From Mesaphorura yosii (lineage: Eukaryota; Arthropoda; Collembola; Poduromorpha; Tullbergiidae), in NCBI GenBank assembly GCA_009869945.1, contig WIXG01000002.1, positions 1-64,000 on the forward strand: DNA of 64,000 nt. The letters run 5' to 3'. Shown piece by piece: positions 13,901 through 27,434 of the stretch (position 1 is the first letter of the stretch; every line of letters begins with the position of its first letter). The notes beneath the pieces are model-generated. The model worked only from the letters and a program-made list of their open reading frames with translations, had not been told where the DNA came from and made no database searches. Made by a program: the position numbers and the translations under genes.

Positions 13901-16900
13901 CGAAGTGATAGCGAACTAGTTTAGCGAAGAAGATTTCGAATCATAAGCTCAAGATGAAGCAAACCTTCCGCATAATATTTCCAATCTTCTTACATTGCTT
14001 TTGAAAGGATAAACTGCTCTGCTCAGCCAGCAGATGAGATGGGAGTATTCGAGATCTGGAAGCATGTTTCATCTTCTTCATCAGCTGCACGTTCGACTGA
14101 CTGGCTGCATTGGCAGTGGCATGGGATAGCATATATTTTTATCTGTTTTAAAGGAGGAAGGTTGATCAAAGATATAATTGAGTTGGAGTGGAGCAACGAA
14201 CACAAGAAATGTATCGGTGTGAGAGCACAAGTCAAGGCAGCATCCGTTCGTCTCTCCAAATACTTTCGCAGTGCAGGATTGCCCATGCCTGAATTTGGTA
14301 CGGATCGAGTGAGTAGAACAGAAGAATGAAATGCTCAGGCAAATCAACTGTTTTTATGACTCCCAGGAGAAGACGGAGAGATAGAAGCTCAAGCCAAGAA
14401 GTAAATTGTGTGGCATACGTTTTCTATGGCCATAGCCCACTGCCGTTGCGGCCGTTGCCGTTCCGAGCAGCAGCAGCAGCGGGAGCGGCGGCAGCCCATT
14501 CATTTCTTCTCTGTTCAGTTCAGAAATTTCATTTTCTGTCTGTTTGATAAAAAGTACATCCATAAAATAAAACAAAAGTACAGGAGATAGAGTACAAATA
14601 TCTTGTCGAAGAGACCCACTGCCAGTGTGGCCAGCATTCCTCGGTGAAAGCTGAAAGCACGAAGGCAAAGCTTTATAGCAATATAAAAGAGTACACGTTA
14701 GAAATGAAATGAACATCACTTAAAGCTTTTAACTTCTTCGCAGGCGGATTTCTCCCAGTTTTAGTAGCCATTTGGTCACGCATTCTTATTGTTCTGGCGG
14801 GTCTGCCTCTCCTCCGTAAATTATCCTCCTGCCTCCCTGGCCTGAAAACTGATACGATCGACTGACTGACGGTGCCTTTGCATCGCGTGTGGGCAGAGAC
14901 AAAGAACGCCAGGATTCCTTCCAGGAGAAAGAAGCAAAGCGCGATTAATTTATTTTGCTTTTATATTTTAATTATCCACACAAAGTCAAAGTCTCGATCG
15001 AAAACCTAGAAAAGCAACTACACAACATGTGCTTGAGCCCTGGCTTACATTTAATGATGTAAAATTCAATTCACAATTCAGAAAATCCTGAAAACCGCGA
15101 ATTGAATTTGGTTTGAAGATTTCTCGAACATTTTCAAGGATTAGCATTCAGTCTCCCTCAATCGAAATCGTAATCATTATGTCATTACGGAAGACATGTA
15201 GCTCGATTTATTCCACGCTCAGCAATAAATAATTCGATTGCTATTGCCAAGTTGCAAAGTGAAAAAGATAATTTTATTCGCAGTGCCGAGCTTCAGCTTC
15301 CAGTTTCTATTCAAAGAAGTCAGGCAGGCAGACAGAGCTCATCATGGAATAATATAATTCGCTTTCTGATTTTGCATTCACTGCGGGCGCGGACGAGAGT
15401 TTCTCTTTGTACTTTTTATGCAATAAAGTAACCAAAGAAATCATTGCCTTATTGCGTCTTTGTACTTACACACACGGCACAGGCACTCACAGCGTGCACA
15501 GCCGCCCATGTCATGTAAATTCACATTTACTCAACCGAAATGCATCATATCCATTTTGGAGATTGGATTTCCTCTCTCTCGTTTCGTCTTATTCATGTAA
15601 ATGAACTCATGCGTACATTAAAATCCCAACCAACTCCTTTTTGCACTTGCAATCTTGCCTGCGTTGGACTCGAAAACTTGAGGAGACAGCCAAAGAATAA
15701 GCAATTTGTCGACGGAATTTCCAACAAATTCAAAACCTTTTAGTTCTTTTTGCGGTATTGGTTTTGGAGAGGAGGTTTCGCAAAATACGATTCCGGTAAT
15801 CATCATCGTCATTGCCTCATTGCTTGGGATTTGGATCCTCTTGAAACAAAACAAGTGAGCGAATACAGGCCTGGCATCAATAGATTTACTGAAATATATT
15901 CCTAAGAAAGGGAGAACGTGCTGGGCAATTAAGAGGACAATAGAATCCAGTACTTCCTGAGTTTCGGGGAAAATTCACTGCACAAAAAATTAGCAAAGCG
16001 AACAAAATACTATTCTCTAAGCGTCTCTTTTGGCCTGTTTTCATCAATACTGTAATTTGGGGCCAAACTCTTCTAAATCATAAAGTTTAGACTCTGGGCT
16101 ACCAAATGGTAGAGTTTCAGGGAGTTGTTATGTTTTGAATCGAAGTTATGCTCGTTTTAAAAAAAATGTAGTCTTTCGCCTAAGAAATCATTGGAGCGCT
16201 AGCTATGTTTATTCATGGAGCTAAAGTGTAAAGCTCAGAGAACGTGAAATTCTCAGACCTTGTACCCCACATTATTCTGCACAATTTTAATCGTCAGTTA
16301 CTATTGGCCATGCGGTTATTTGTCTTGATTTTAGCCTAACTGATGCGCGGATCATGCTTATTTAGTGCTTATCTTGTGCACATTGCACACACCAATAACG
16401 CATTTTACGTTGCGCCACGATATGCCGACCTGCCAATAACTTGAACTCAGACATTATAGACTCCATAACAATTCACGACCTCACTTAAAGAAAATGACCA
16501 AGAGAATGTGACCAAACTAATTGGCCCAGAAACTAACATTAACTTTAAGGAGAAAAGGCCCAAAGGCTCGCTTTAGAGAATAGAATTCTTTAGCAGGAAC
16601 ATTTTCATTGTTATGAACACAATCGCTGCGATTGCGAAAGAACCTTGAAACGAACAAGCTATTCTCTGCTGAGAACAATGCACATGGAAATGAACCGAAA
16701 CATTTTGAAAAGTTAACTGCTTTTACAGTTTTACAGGTGCAGGTACAATGTACTTGTAGTCTGGAAATGTTTTTACTATTTCAAAATACATCAACTTCGC
16801 CTGAGTTTCTTCGAACAAAATATTTTGTGATTTTTTGCTGCCTTGTTTTCGGGCTGGAATGCAAACAAGTCGAGCCAGTCAACCGAGTCAGCAAACTTTC

Positions 16901-19900
16901 TGTATATTCTGGAAAATAAAAACTTTTCTCTTTTACTCGGCAGTTACGCATTTTCTGTGCATAATTTCTCATTTTAAAAATGCCCCCTTTTGCATGGTAA
17001 GGTAGTTGAAGTTGGCATAAAAAGCACTACTTGAAAATGCATGTATTTGATCGAGGCACTTGGCAAAATTGTCTCGGCCGGCATCTTTGACTGAATGTTT
17101 GCAGTGAATTTCGTTTTTCAAAAATAAGGACCAGCAGCACCGGATTTTCAAACTAAAATTCTTGGAATAGGCAGAATAAGTTCTTGACTGCTTCCGAAAG
17201 TTTGTCGGTATTTTAAACTGCAATGAAAATCAATCTTTGAAAGGCGAAGTTGCTTGTCTCATTACTTTAGAGAATGAGAACGATGTGCTACCCTTTGACT
17301 TCTGCTAAGGAAATTCTTGACCTCCGAAATCTTGTCAAGTTAGGTACTTTGGTTATGATTTTTATAACGTCATTACGGCGGCTTACTAAATTATTTCACC
17401 TTTGCCATTCTTGGCTCATTTAGGATTCACTTTTGCTGTGACATCTCCGTCTGCCCATTTCAGACAAAATATGACTCAGGGAATCACTTGTGTTTGCTTT
17501 AATATAATCTTTCATCGATTCTGGAGAAAGGCACTTTCATCACGCCGCTCATTACTCCTTTCTTCCGCATTCTTTTGTCATCTCTTCATACGTCATATTT
17601 ATTTCATGTCTGCTTTCTCTGCTTTTCCCTCAGGCAGAATTAAGTCATGTGAATTGTGCGAGTGTGGCACTCATTAAATTCAGCATCAGCACTCATCCCG
17701 AAGGAGTTTCGTCTGTCGCTATTTTTCTTAGAATAATATTATCCACACATGTGAACTTGGCTCGTGTTCCCGTCCCGTCGCCTTCATGCAGCCAAACTGT
17801 ACTCGGCTGGCTCATGTATGATTGAACTCACGCATCAACCAGCACGCACGCAGCTTCACTGGCACAGACACTATAAATTCATCAATACAAATATTTCTGT
17901 TGGTTTTGTGCCAAAAAGAAAAGACCACACATACATAAATAGCAACAGAGCAACAGAGCAACAAAGCACAAGAAAATATCACGGTTTTCTTCCTTTCTTT
18001 AAAATGAGCAAAAAATTCTTCGTTCTTCCCATTGAGGAAATCTTGTTCAACTTCCTCCACGGACGACGACTCGGCGGAATAAAAAATGAAAAGTGAGGAT
18101 GAACAAGATAGAAAGCAGGCGGTCTTTATGAGCGAAAAGAAGAATGGCTTATGAAAGGGAGACATCCACACTAAAAGAGTGTCTGCTCCTTTCTTTTCCG
18201 TGTCCATCTTAAAATATCCTTTTTATTCTTTTCATACTCGGCAGTCGGCTTCGTTTCGTATGACAGAAATGTAAAGTGAAACCGGGCGCTCGTTTTCAAG
18301 TTAGCGAAGATGTGATTTTATAACGAAAAGTGATTTCACATTTCTTTCCAGGAATAATAAAACCAAGACAGCGTAAGTGCTTCATAAGCAGCTTTCTTCT
18401 TCCGTTCGGATGATGAAATAAATTTTACTTCCCAGTCTTAACTTAAAAAATTAATCTTTCGCGATAAATCGTAGGTTTTGTATGTTGTGCGTTACAGACT
18501 TTCTATCTATCAAAAATTGAGCACGTCCTCTGACTTCGCATGCCTTCAGGCCTCTCGTACTTTGGGCTTGACTGAAAACAAAGGCAATAAAACTTTTAAG
18601 CGCAGTTCACTTTATCGTTTGACATTGTCAGCAGTTTTGGTGTTACTAATTTGAACCTGGTGTATAAAGAATATTGCAGGAGAGAGGCAAGTTTATTTAT
18701 GCAGGTTGTAAGCCTGGGAGAAAGCAACGCAGCAGTGGTAGAAAGTAGTAGTATTCATGTGGGTTTTGCAGTGAATTATATATTACTTCTTTTCCCCTCC
18801 ATGCCTTGCTAACTCGCTCTCTTCGTGTCTTCCCACACCTTCTTTGCGTATTTACGTATTCACAGACTGTCAGTCAGGTGAAGTGAAGTCTCTCGTGTCT
18901 TCCGAGAGTTGAGAAGTGTGATGAACTGGTGAAAGCGTCGTGGCTTTCTTACAATTTAACACTTTCGCTCTCAGCAACTTTTTTTAAACTCAAGTTTGGA
19001 CTGCCGGTGAAAATTCACGACTCACAAGCACTGCTCGCTTGTAAGACTGGTGTCTCATTCTGAAATTTTTATGCTGCAAGTAATTCTATGCATCCACCTT
19101 TTTATGCCCGTGCCATGCCTGCCACGGTTGGCGAGGGAGGTGAATAATAAAACTTGTCAGCCGTCGCGTCAAATGTCGGCGCTCTTTTCTTTTTACGCCA
19201 TGTCGGTGCCGAGTTGTAAATGCATGTATACATTATGGTATTTTTATGCCGGTCATAAACTGCATCATGATGAAGCATAGTTAAAAGAGGAAACATCATA
19301 GTTTATGCGATACAATAGTGACAACACGCTGAACACGCAGAAAGAAAGAAGGTGATGATGGTGCAGTGGTCTTTGCGCTCTTTGCTATTGCTACATAATG
19401 CTTTGTAGCAAAATGAAGTCATTTTTATGCTCCGAATTTTACAAGCACGAATTTTTCAAAGGATGTTACAAAGTACGTTAACCACTTTTTCTTTCCTGTC
19501 TCTGTCTCTCCCTTCCTTCTGCTTTCGTATTGCAAGTAATCCTCACTCTTGTACTTTTACTGCCTGTGACACAATTGACAGTCATTTTTATGACTTTTCT
19601 TGTTACATTTTACTGTGTTGTGTTTGTATTGTTTGAATTATTGGTGTAAGTATGACAGACGCGAATTGTGAAGCACGCGCAGCGTTTCGTTTTCCAATTA
19701 AAATGCAGGCTGTTGTTACCTACCACCATCAGATTGAGCCGCCCTTTGAGCTCGAATTTCATTGCTTTTTCTTCTTTCCGGGATTTTCCCAAATCAATAG
19801 AGTTTGGGCAATAGAATTTTTTCACACCGATGAATAAACATGTGACATTGGATTTTTATTACTGTTTTCGCGGATGTGTACTCGGCAACGTAGACACAAA

Positions 19901-22900
19901 AGCGGAGTGATGAGATGTTCATCTTGCACTTACTCTCAAGGCACATGCACAGGCATTGGCATTTCAACTTTCACATTTCTCTCGCGTGCGTCTTTGAAGC
20001 GGAAGCTCCGTTTTAAATCTGACTTTGTGCTCACTTTTCCCTCGTCTGTGAGACAGGATCGAAATTGCGTTTACCGTTTGCGTTGCATGAAGAAACGTGA
20101 ATTTTTACAAAGCAGTTTTGTCTGCCGTGAACGTAAGGGCATTAAATAGCACATCATTTTATCCTTATTTGTCTGAAGCAGAGGAAACTCGCGTTTTGAC
20201 TTTGACTTTGCCGGGCCAGGCTGGCTGGCGTAATGCTCAATGTTCTCTTCTGCTGGTGATCCAGCAGCTCTTTTTCATGTCTGCAACAGAAGCACGGCAC
20301 GAACGGGGCAGCAAAGTGAAAGGGAAAAAAATTTTGCTTCAAGAGCACTTTGTGCATTTTCTTTGCAGACACATGCAGACACGAATTTCACATGTTTTCT
20401 GGTTCTGCGTTTTTAGTTTTTAGATCGAAAAGTGCAGGCGTCAAGAATGTAAATATGCACGCACGCTTGTGCGTGGTGATAATGCTTTTGCTGCTTGCTT
20501 TTGACTATCGGGATTTCTACAGGACGCAGGAATGGAATGTGGTGATAGTCAAATGTGGAGTGAAAAGCAATGATGTATTGAATCGTGCAGTTTCAGCTGG
20601 CATTCCCCATTTTCATTCCATTTGGGGCTGTCGCGCTCGGTTTGGCGTCCGCTTTCTCTTTTCTTAAAAACAAATTACGGGTCTCTGTTCAAGTCAGTCA
20701 CCTTCTCACCCTTCCTGCGCAAAAATGAACCTGAGGCCATGTTAGTCGGCGATTCTCTGCAGTAATAGGAACAAATTCTCGTTGCATTGTCAGTTAATAA
20801 AAATAAGAACAGAAGAGCCTTAAAATATGCATAAGGAGTCGCGTCGGGGCGTCGTGGCCCAGCTTTCTTTGTCCGAATTAATTTCTTGTGCTCTCCCTTC
20901 GTGCCTTCTCCCTAAACTAAGTCAACAGTTTACTTAGCCCGGGCCAAATGAAGACAACAAACTTCATTTTTAATGAAACATGATTCTGCATTTGTATGCA
21001 GGCTTCCGAGAGGAAGTAGAAACAAAAATGGAGTGTACGCTTTTGTTTGCATCTTCACAAATTAATTCCATAAACTCATTTCTTCCGTTTCCTCGCTTTT
21101 ACAACTCTTTCCCTTTTTCTTGCATTTCGTCGTACTTCTATGTTTGTTGAGGAAGGAAATAATGACATGTTAATGTTTGCTTGCTTTTTCGCTCGCAAAG
21201 ACTTGAATTAAGACGACTTACTTATTCTGGATAATTTGAATGCATCCGATGTATTCACAACATCCACAAATGGCTGGAATTCGAATCGTTTCTCTTCGTT
21301 CTGATGCAGCATCAACGCGTAATTGAATGCTGTTTGCATCTGCGTGGAGCCTTTCTCGAAGATTGCACCTGAAGAAAACAAAGGCAATAAATTACTTGGA
21401 TTAACATCAGGTCCGTGATAATGTCGGACAATTATTTATGTTAGCAGTTAACGGCTTTATTTGCGTTCAACAAAGTGTAAGCTGTTTAGTATTCGCTACT
21501 CGCTGCTGAGATGGCTATAAATCCACAACTTGCTGCGCTATCCGTGCTTGAGATCATGAACGATAACTCGCGAAAGCGTTAGAATTACGTCGGAATTTAA
21601 AACTAAACATCATGCGTCCGGACGTTTATTGACGTTTGCTGCAAATAATAGCACATTTCTTAAAATTACACGATATTCTCTCTCGCTTTTTCATTTCCAC
21701 ATTTTTCAACATCTTCATAAAATCTTGTGCGTTGTACATGTAATTATTGCTCTCTCCTTCCTTGCTTAGCCTTTCTCGCTTCAGGAAGTGAGTCAGTCAC
21801 GCAGTAACTCCGCAACTAATCCCGAATCAGGATATGAACTCAACCCCGCTCGACATCGGCAGCGAACGGACCCGCATGCTGTGTACACAAGCGATGATGC
21901 CCTATCATCATCATCGCGTAGCGGGTGCACATGATGTGATAATATTTTCCCGCGAATACACTCGCTAATCCTCCCTGCTCTCATGATATGATAAATCACA
22001 ATTTTTCATAACTCGGTACAACACAGCGACTTTTCTCCACCGCCTTCTTCTTGGCTGGGCTGGAAGGTTGTTGTGGCCAGAGTATTTTATCTAAGAAAGG
22101 CGTGTGTATTTGAAATATGGGCATTATATTATCATACGTCGAACCGGGCGAGAAAGTCATAAAAGTGATATCGAATCGAATTGGGCTCCAAATTCGAGTG
22201 TCCGTCCCTACAAATGTGCAATTTGTACTAAAATTGGCTTTTTAAAATGTGCGGAGCGCGTTGATTACTTTTGGGAATGCAAATTCATGGCACGTGAAGC
22301 TAGCAATTTATCCACAGGAAGACGCCTTGGCATAAAATGTCCTTCCTTAATAAGCAATAAGCACATAATGTGTTCTCAATATTAGAGAGATTTATTATCA
22401 GCGAAGCGATGCAAAGGAAAACGAAGAGATTTACGAAAGAAGCTCAGAATACAAAGCAAAGCAGCAAAGCCACGGGGCAAAGCTGGCAATAATGAAAATC
22501 GCACTCGCACTGCCAGCAGTGTGTGAATATAATATTGCAAAATGTTATTGTTGTTTCTATTTTTCTCCCCGACTCCCTTGGGCTTGCGTTACGTTTGTGA
22601 AAATGAAGAAGAATAGAAATTGGAGTAGAATTCATGTATCGTGCAGTATAAAATATAAACCCGAGTCAGAGAAAGAATGCTCAGAAATTGGATTAAAATC
22701 TCTGGTGTTATTTTTTACTCCACGCTCGCTTTCTTTCGGGCGAGTACGCGTGAAGTGCGTCGCGTGCTCTGTGCTGTGTCGTGCCTTGCTTTGAGAAATG
22801 ATTCTGCTTTACGTCGGATGTCGGATTTCAGATTCTCGACACTCGCAATAATGAGAGTACAGGAGCAAAGAAAACAAGCGACAAAATTGGTGCGTCAGAT

Positions 22901-23239
22901 TCCACAGAACACTTCTCCCAGTTGCACGCCGCAATCTGCGCCAAATATTTTCTTTGATTCGGCCGACAATTAGGTTAAGATTGCAATTTGTCCTGCTTTT
23001 GTCAAGCGAAGCGCGCTGCGCGACAAGAATTCGCACTGCAATATCTCATGGTATGACTTACCGATTGGAATCTTCTCGGTCGCAACTGACTGCAGCGGCC
23101 AATTAATTGACAGGGCCAGCAAGATAATCAAAATGATACGAGCGGGTGAGATGGCCGAATGGAGCTCACGGCCTGAGCTGTAAATCCACATCGTAAAATC
23201 GAAGCTTAATTTGGCAATTTTGTCTTCAAAAATCTTCAA
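4916..23239 (-). CDS. AMPA-type ionotropic glutamate receptor, gene A (N-terminal four exons)
   Basis: Glutamate-gated cation channel subunit; only the start of the extracellular amino-terminal domain is visible. Exons on the minus strand: 23239-23062 (ATG, signal peptide), 21368-21222, 5621-5494 and 5036-4916. Each is bounded by AG/GT and the phases join cleanly. The signal peptide core lies near residues 36-50 and is followed by EKIPIGAIFEKGSTQ, typical of the mature start of AMPA subunits. Exon 3 encodes SRGVYTMIGAVSPDSFDTFH and exon 4 encodes HYGWKNIIYLYQTHEG, both strongly conserved in this family. A second in-frame ATG at 23191 is an alternative start nearer the signal peptide. Exon 2-4 lengths equal those of gene B, its head-to-head paralogue. 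Intron 2 is about 15.6 kb. A good donor (GTACGT) follows exon 4, but exon 5 and everything after it are not found in the window. The gene either continues left of base 1 or is truncated. Confidence 0.85.
5037..5493 (-). other. Intron 3 of gene A
   Basis: A 457-bp intron between exons 3 and 4, with a GTAAGC donor and an A+T-rich acceptor (TTAATTTCAG). Nothing else is recognised in it. Confidence 0.75.
5622..21221 (-). other. Intron 2 of gene A (15.6 kb)
   Basis: Long intron between exon 2 and exon 3 of gene A, with a GTAAGT donor and a CTTTCAG acceptor. I find no nested gene: the ORFs inside (up to 131 codons) have no recognisable motif and no splice-joined continuation. It holds simple repeats such as CAG/GCG runs near 14466-14495, ATG runs near 12661-12676 and ATC runs near 11249-11268. 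Its size leaves room for enhancers, but I see no specific element. Confidence 0.6.
14465..14496. repeat. G+C-rich CAG/GCG low-complexity run
   Basis: A short run of AGC and GGC triplets inside intron 2 of gene A, conspicuous against the A+T-rich surroundings. It is not in a supported reading frame. Confidence 0.5.
21369..23061 (-). other. Intron 1 of gene A
   Basis: A 1.7-kb phase-1 intron that splits the glycine codon after KIPI. Gene B has an intron at the same codon and phase (35794-36803). No other feature is seen. Confidence 0.7.
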
Positions 23240-25627
23240 TTAGAAACGCGTCCAGTGCGGTGCATTATACTGTAAATTCGACTATCGTATGCACCAACAT
23301 TAATCGTCAGTTCAAAATGCATTTTTCTGAATCTGGAAACTATTTGCCGAGCAGATGAGAAATAATCGAGTCTGTCGTTTCTAATCCAGAGGTGGACTCG
23401 AGGATGGAAGAAATTCCGAGTTCCTTCCCCGCACGCACTACGCACGCAGAAAAGTATAATGTAACTAATTTGTCTTCTCCTTTCCTCGACTTCCCTTCTG
23501 TTGCGTGTAACTTGTTCGCTTTCACATTTTACACTTCAATTATTCTTCTTGAATAAAAGCGTGAAAAGAAGAAAGAAGGCACGAGTACGACGAGCGGCTG
23601 GCATACAGCGCTTTTCAAAGTCGGTGTTACAATTTTGATGGAATGCTGGAGCTTTCCCGTTCTGTGAGTTGCGTGCTGCCACAAAACCGTTGGTTTTACT
23701 GGAGTGGAGAATGACGACGGCACGTCAGGATAAATAAGCAATCACAAATGAGGCTGGCCAGTGAGGTTTGGAGATTTGCAACAGGTGCGAGGTCGATTTT
23801 TTTGCACAAAGTCACGATCTCTATGAAAGTAAAAATTTTTAAACACGTATCAAAGTATCAAGAACAAAGACTAGATACGTTGTAGTTTGTGGTAATTAGT
23901 AATTAACTAATTAGTTTAGCTGAACACTCACAAATAATGGCAGAATGCAAGCCGTGCAATGGCATGGCTTTCAGTCAACAAAAGAAACGTGTTCGGTTTG
24001 TTTATTCACAAATGCCGGCCAACTTTCACTCTGACCTCTGATTGGGTTCGGGTTCAGCGATGCACCCGCAGAGCGGCTGCAAAGACTACTGTTTCGACTT
24101 TGGAGTCAGACATTCTATTTTATGCTCTACGCTGCACTGCGATGCGATCGCGTCTCATCATACTCAGAATTCTGCCCACCCGGTTCTTTTCCCTGCTCTC
24201 TGTGCCTTTGCTGTGGTTCGGAGAAGAACTGAACTGAACATGCCGGAGAAAATTCTTCTCTGAGTCTCTTTGCAACTTTCTCGCTTTCTCTCAGACACAC
24301 TTTCGCAATGACTTGCTACTAGCTTGATGTAGTTTCTTTTTTCCTTCCACGTCATTGCTACTTGCTACTTGCTACTTTGCTTGCTTTCACGTTTTCTATT
24401 TAGCCTTTCTGCACGCTGGTACCGTAACTTAATTTTAGTTACTGCTTCTACTGTAATCTCAGTTGCATTATGCCTGCAATGTGGAACCAAATTCGAAGCT
24501 TTGCGTAAGTTCGTTTGCATGCGTGAACGAATAGTCCAATAGAATGAAACACATCGTAAGGCGACGACCGGTCTTGGACTGTATTTTCCAGAATTTTAAT
24601 TTCTAATTTCAACAGAACATTTTTCCAGGATAAACAAACAGAGCATCGCTCCTCTGTCTCTGTACGTGCCTTCCGTTCATGCTAATAACATCATACCACC
24701 ACCACTTATGAACTATTACATCTTCAATAACTTGACGGAATTATAAGTATGCTGATGGCTTCAGCGGATTAAGCGTTACCGAACGCTAGTAAAATCCTGG
24801 AGTAGGCTGAAAGGAAAAAAAGTATCGACGAAAAAACGCACGCGTGGTGTCATCCCTTGAATATTGCAGGCAACACTAAAGCAGCACTCTTGAAGCAAGA
24901 ATTCTTGTACTGTGCCGTGTTGATTAATTGGATTTGTCCTTGCCGCATTCGTTTTTCGTTTCGTAAATGAAAATTGGTTGCATGCAATGAACAATGCAGA
25001 CGAAGCATCGGCTGTTAGAAGAATTGCTGGATAAATAAGGTTTTTAACTGCGAGTGCAGTTTCACGAATGCCAAAGCCACAACGGCGAGGTTCCCCTTCT
25101 CATTTTTGTGTGTGAATACTCTTGCAGCGAACGACATTTATAAATGCGATGGATAAAGCAGCTGGTGCAAATTACGAACGAATGACCAATTTAAGACTCG
25201 TAAGAGAACATTAGCCGTGCTGTAGCCAATAAAATGGTATATAAAATTAGGCAAATTCGGTTTTGAATTCAATTACGAACTGCGCGTTCTCATTTCAGCT
25301 CGCATTGTAGTAAGAAAAGTTCTTCTAACGCACGGCCTTTCAATAGGCAAGAAAATAGAGTGCTTGAGTGCCAGAACAGAGAAGAAAACAAATGAAGTAA
25401 TTGAGAAAAGAATTTGTGCGTGCAGGAGTGGAAAGACTCGTTAGATTAAAATCTTAATCACTAGTATTATTGCCCCTCAAATGTCTCGAGTCCACAAAAG
25501 CCCATTCGCAGGCGATTTTTATATTTGTTCGAACACACAACGAGATTTAACATAACAAATAAGGAATTGAGTAGATTCAGCGTAGCATGGGGTTAATCTT
25601 GTGTTTCTTGAACTTTGGCATCTTGAA
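23240..25627. other. Spacer: upstream of gene A, downstream of the fucosyltransferase
   Basis: Should hold the promoter and 5' UTR of gene A. Low-complexity TTGCTAC/TTGCTT repeats occur near 24355-24390. I cannot name a TATA box or a further exon with confidence. Confidence 0.4.
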
Positions 25628-27078
25628 TTATCTCCAAAGCGCATTCTTGAGCTCGTCTCGCCAGCCTTTGTGCAAATATTGTGGCTTCGGCTCGCATGCA
25701 CGAGCATATTTGACAGTCAAGACGTCAGTAGCTGCTGCTTTTGCTTTCTTTACAGCCGGAAAATTCCACCACGTCTGAATTGACTCGTAGACTTGGTGTG
25801 GCGCAAATTCGGACCTTAATTTTGTACAGAGATCACACCAGCCCTCGTACTGAGTCAAGTCCACATAATATTTCTTCTTCCATTCAAAATACTTCATATA
25901 CTCATAATCGTTTGCGTCCAGGTACAATAAATATTGTGCCAGCTCTTCCGCGGTATTGAAGTCCCTTGCATTTATGTATGAATGTGGCGGCGCCACAAGC
26001 GAGTAATCAGCACCTCCATAAACGACAGGGACCATGTCAGTCTTCAGAACGTTGTAGAACTTCTCGCTGATGTAGTCCATGCACAGTGAATTTTCAAATG
26101 CGAAGTGAAACTTGTACTTGGCAGAAATACGTGCGAGGCATAGCTGAAATTGCTCGAATTTGCACGACAAATCCGGGCAACTGTAAACTTGGTCGTGTGG
26201 ACACGTCAGATTTCCACAGGTGCCATAAATGCTGATCGGTACGAAGTCCTGAAGATCGTTCAGCAATGACTCGCGATTGCCAGGCGTATTGCAGTGCGTG
26301 ACAATTATGGAGGCTAAGCTCTTTCTAGTTGGTGAAGCGTTCTTCGGTGGCATAGGCGGCGGGCGCGGCGTTGGATTTGGCTTTACAAGTCCATATGGAT
26401 GGTGCACGTCTGAATCAAGGCGATACGTCATGGTCCAATTGAAGATATTGTCGTACTCCTGCAGCGACGGTGAATGTTCTGGAGATTCTTGAAGAAGAAA
26501 TACCCAAACTTGATCAGGATGGCGATGCCGCTTCGGCATCCTATTTTAAACATTGGTAAGGAGTTTTGCGGTTAATTGTAGTGATTGGTGTCAGCTAAAA
26601 TGCAGCGGCGAGCTCAGCGAGTTTGTTTTGCTTACCTCTCAAGGTCTCGTGCATGAAACACAATCGCATCATTCTGTCTCAAACGAGTTGCCGCACCAGA
26701 CGCAAATACGACTTCACAGGTGGACGGGCAATTCTTGAAAGTCAAGTTCTCCACAAGTCCAGTGCTTCCAAAATCTCGCGCGCCAAAGTACTTTGTCCAG
26801 AGAACGATTCTTGGCGTATTTGTATTGTTTCTGAGTTTGTGCCCTTGAGGCTTCTCTTCTTCCAGCTGCTTTGAACAGCAATCTTGGCTGTAGTAGTAAC
26901 TTTCAAGGAATAGGCGATGGAGTTCCAGGAGTATCACAATTAAAAAGAGGAGGGTAATCAGTTTAACAGAAAAGAATCCGCTCCTTTGGAATGGGAATTT
27001 CGATACAGATTTCACCGAATCTTCCGATGAGTCGAGGAAGCGACTGTACCAGTTTCTGAATTTACGGAGCAGGACCAT
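25628..27078 (-). CDS. Alpha-1,3-fucosyltransferase (GT10 family)
   Basis: Golgi enzyme that transfers fucose from GDP-fucose to N-acetylglucosamine in glycans. Exon 1 is 27078-26636 and exon 2 is 26540-25628; a 95-bp GT-AG intron splits an arginine codon. The product is 451 residues, a usual length. A short cytoplasmic stretch is followed by one membrane helix at about residues 38-57, giving the type II topology of Golgi glycosyltransferases. Exon 2 opens with the acceptor-side motif around HPDQVWVFLLQESPEH. The GT10 signature FAFENSLCMDYISEKFYNVL begins near residue 294, followed by VPVVYGG, which contact GDP-fucose. A CxxC pair (WCDLC) lies near the C-terminus, as in many core and Lewis-type enzymes. 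The sequence does not decide between core N-glycan and peripheral specificity. It is followed 356 bp upstream (on the plus map, to the right) by the TAM41-like gene on the same strand. Confidence 0.9.
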
Positions 27079-27434
27079 TTTAACGCATTATGCGAAAACA
27101 CCTCAGTCTGCTAACCCAGCCAATAAATTAATGAGCCCAATTGGTAACGCAGCAATGCGTTTGATTCAATTATCATAATCTCAAGGTACATGCAATAACG
27201 CCATTATTCATACTCTCATATCGTTGCAAACTAAATAAGTCGAGCTGCTATACGAACGCGACCAATGCATTTTTCCAATTTCTAATTATTATTGCTATAA
27301 ATATTTTCATAAATATTTGGAACGAGAGTCGCGACAGCAAGTTGGGAGCAGCGAGTAGAGAAGAGAGATGAAGATGACATTTTTATCAGATTGTTAGTGC
27401 GTGGTGAACAAGGTCTTACAATTAAACCGCTTAC
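27079..27434. other. Short spacer between fucosyltransferase and TAM41-like gene
   Basis: 356 bp of A+T-rich sequence between the stop of the TAM41-like gene and the ATG of the fucosyltransferase. It must carry the promoter of the latter. A TATAAAT-like run lies near 27295-27301, but its role is uncertain. Confidence 0.4.

Noticed and set aside
17812-18207. 131-codon minus-strand ORF with hydrophobic stretch in gene A intron 2
   Set aside because: Hydrophobicity is compositional; an overlapping plus-strand ORF of similar length exists and no family is recognised.
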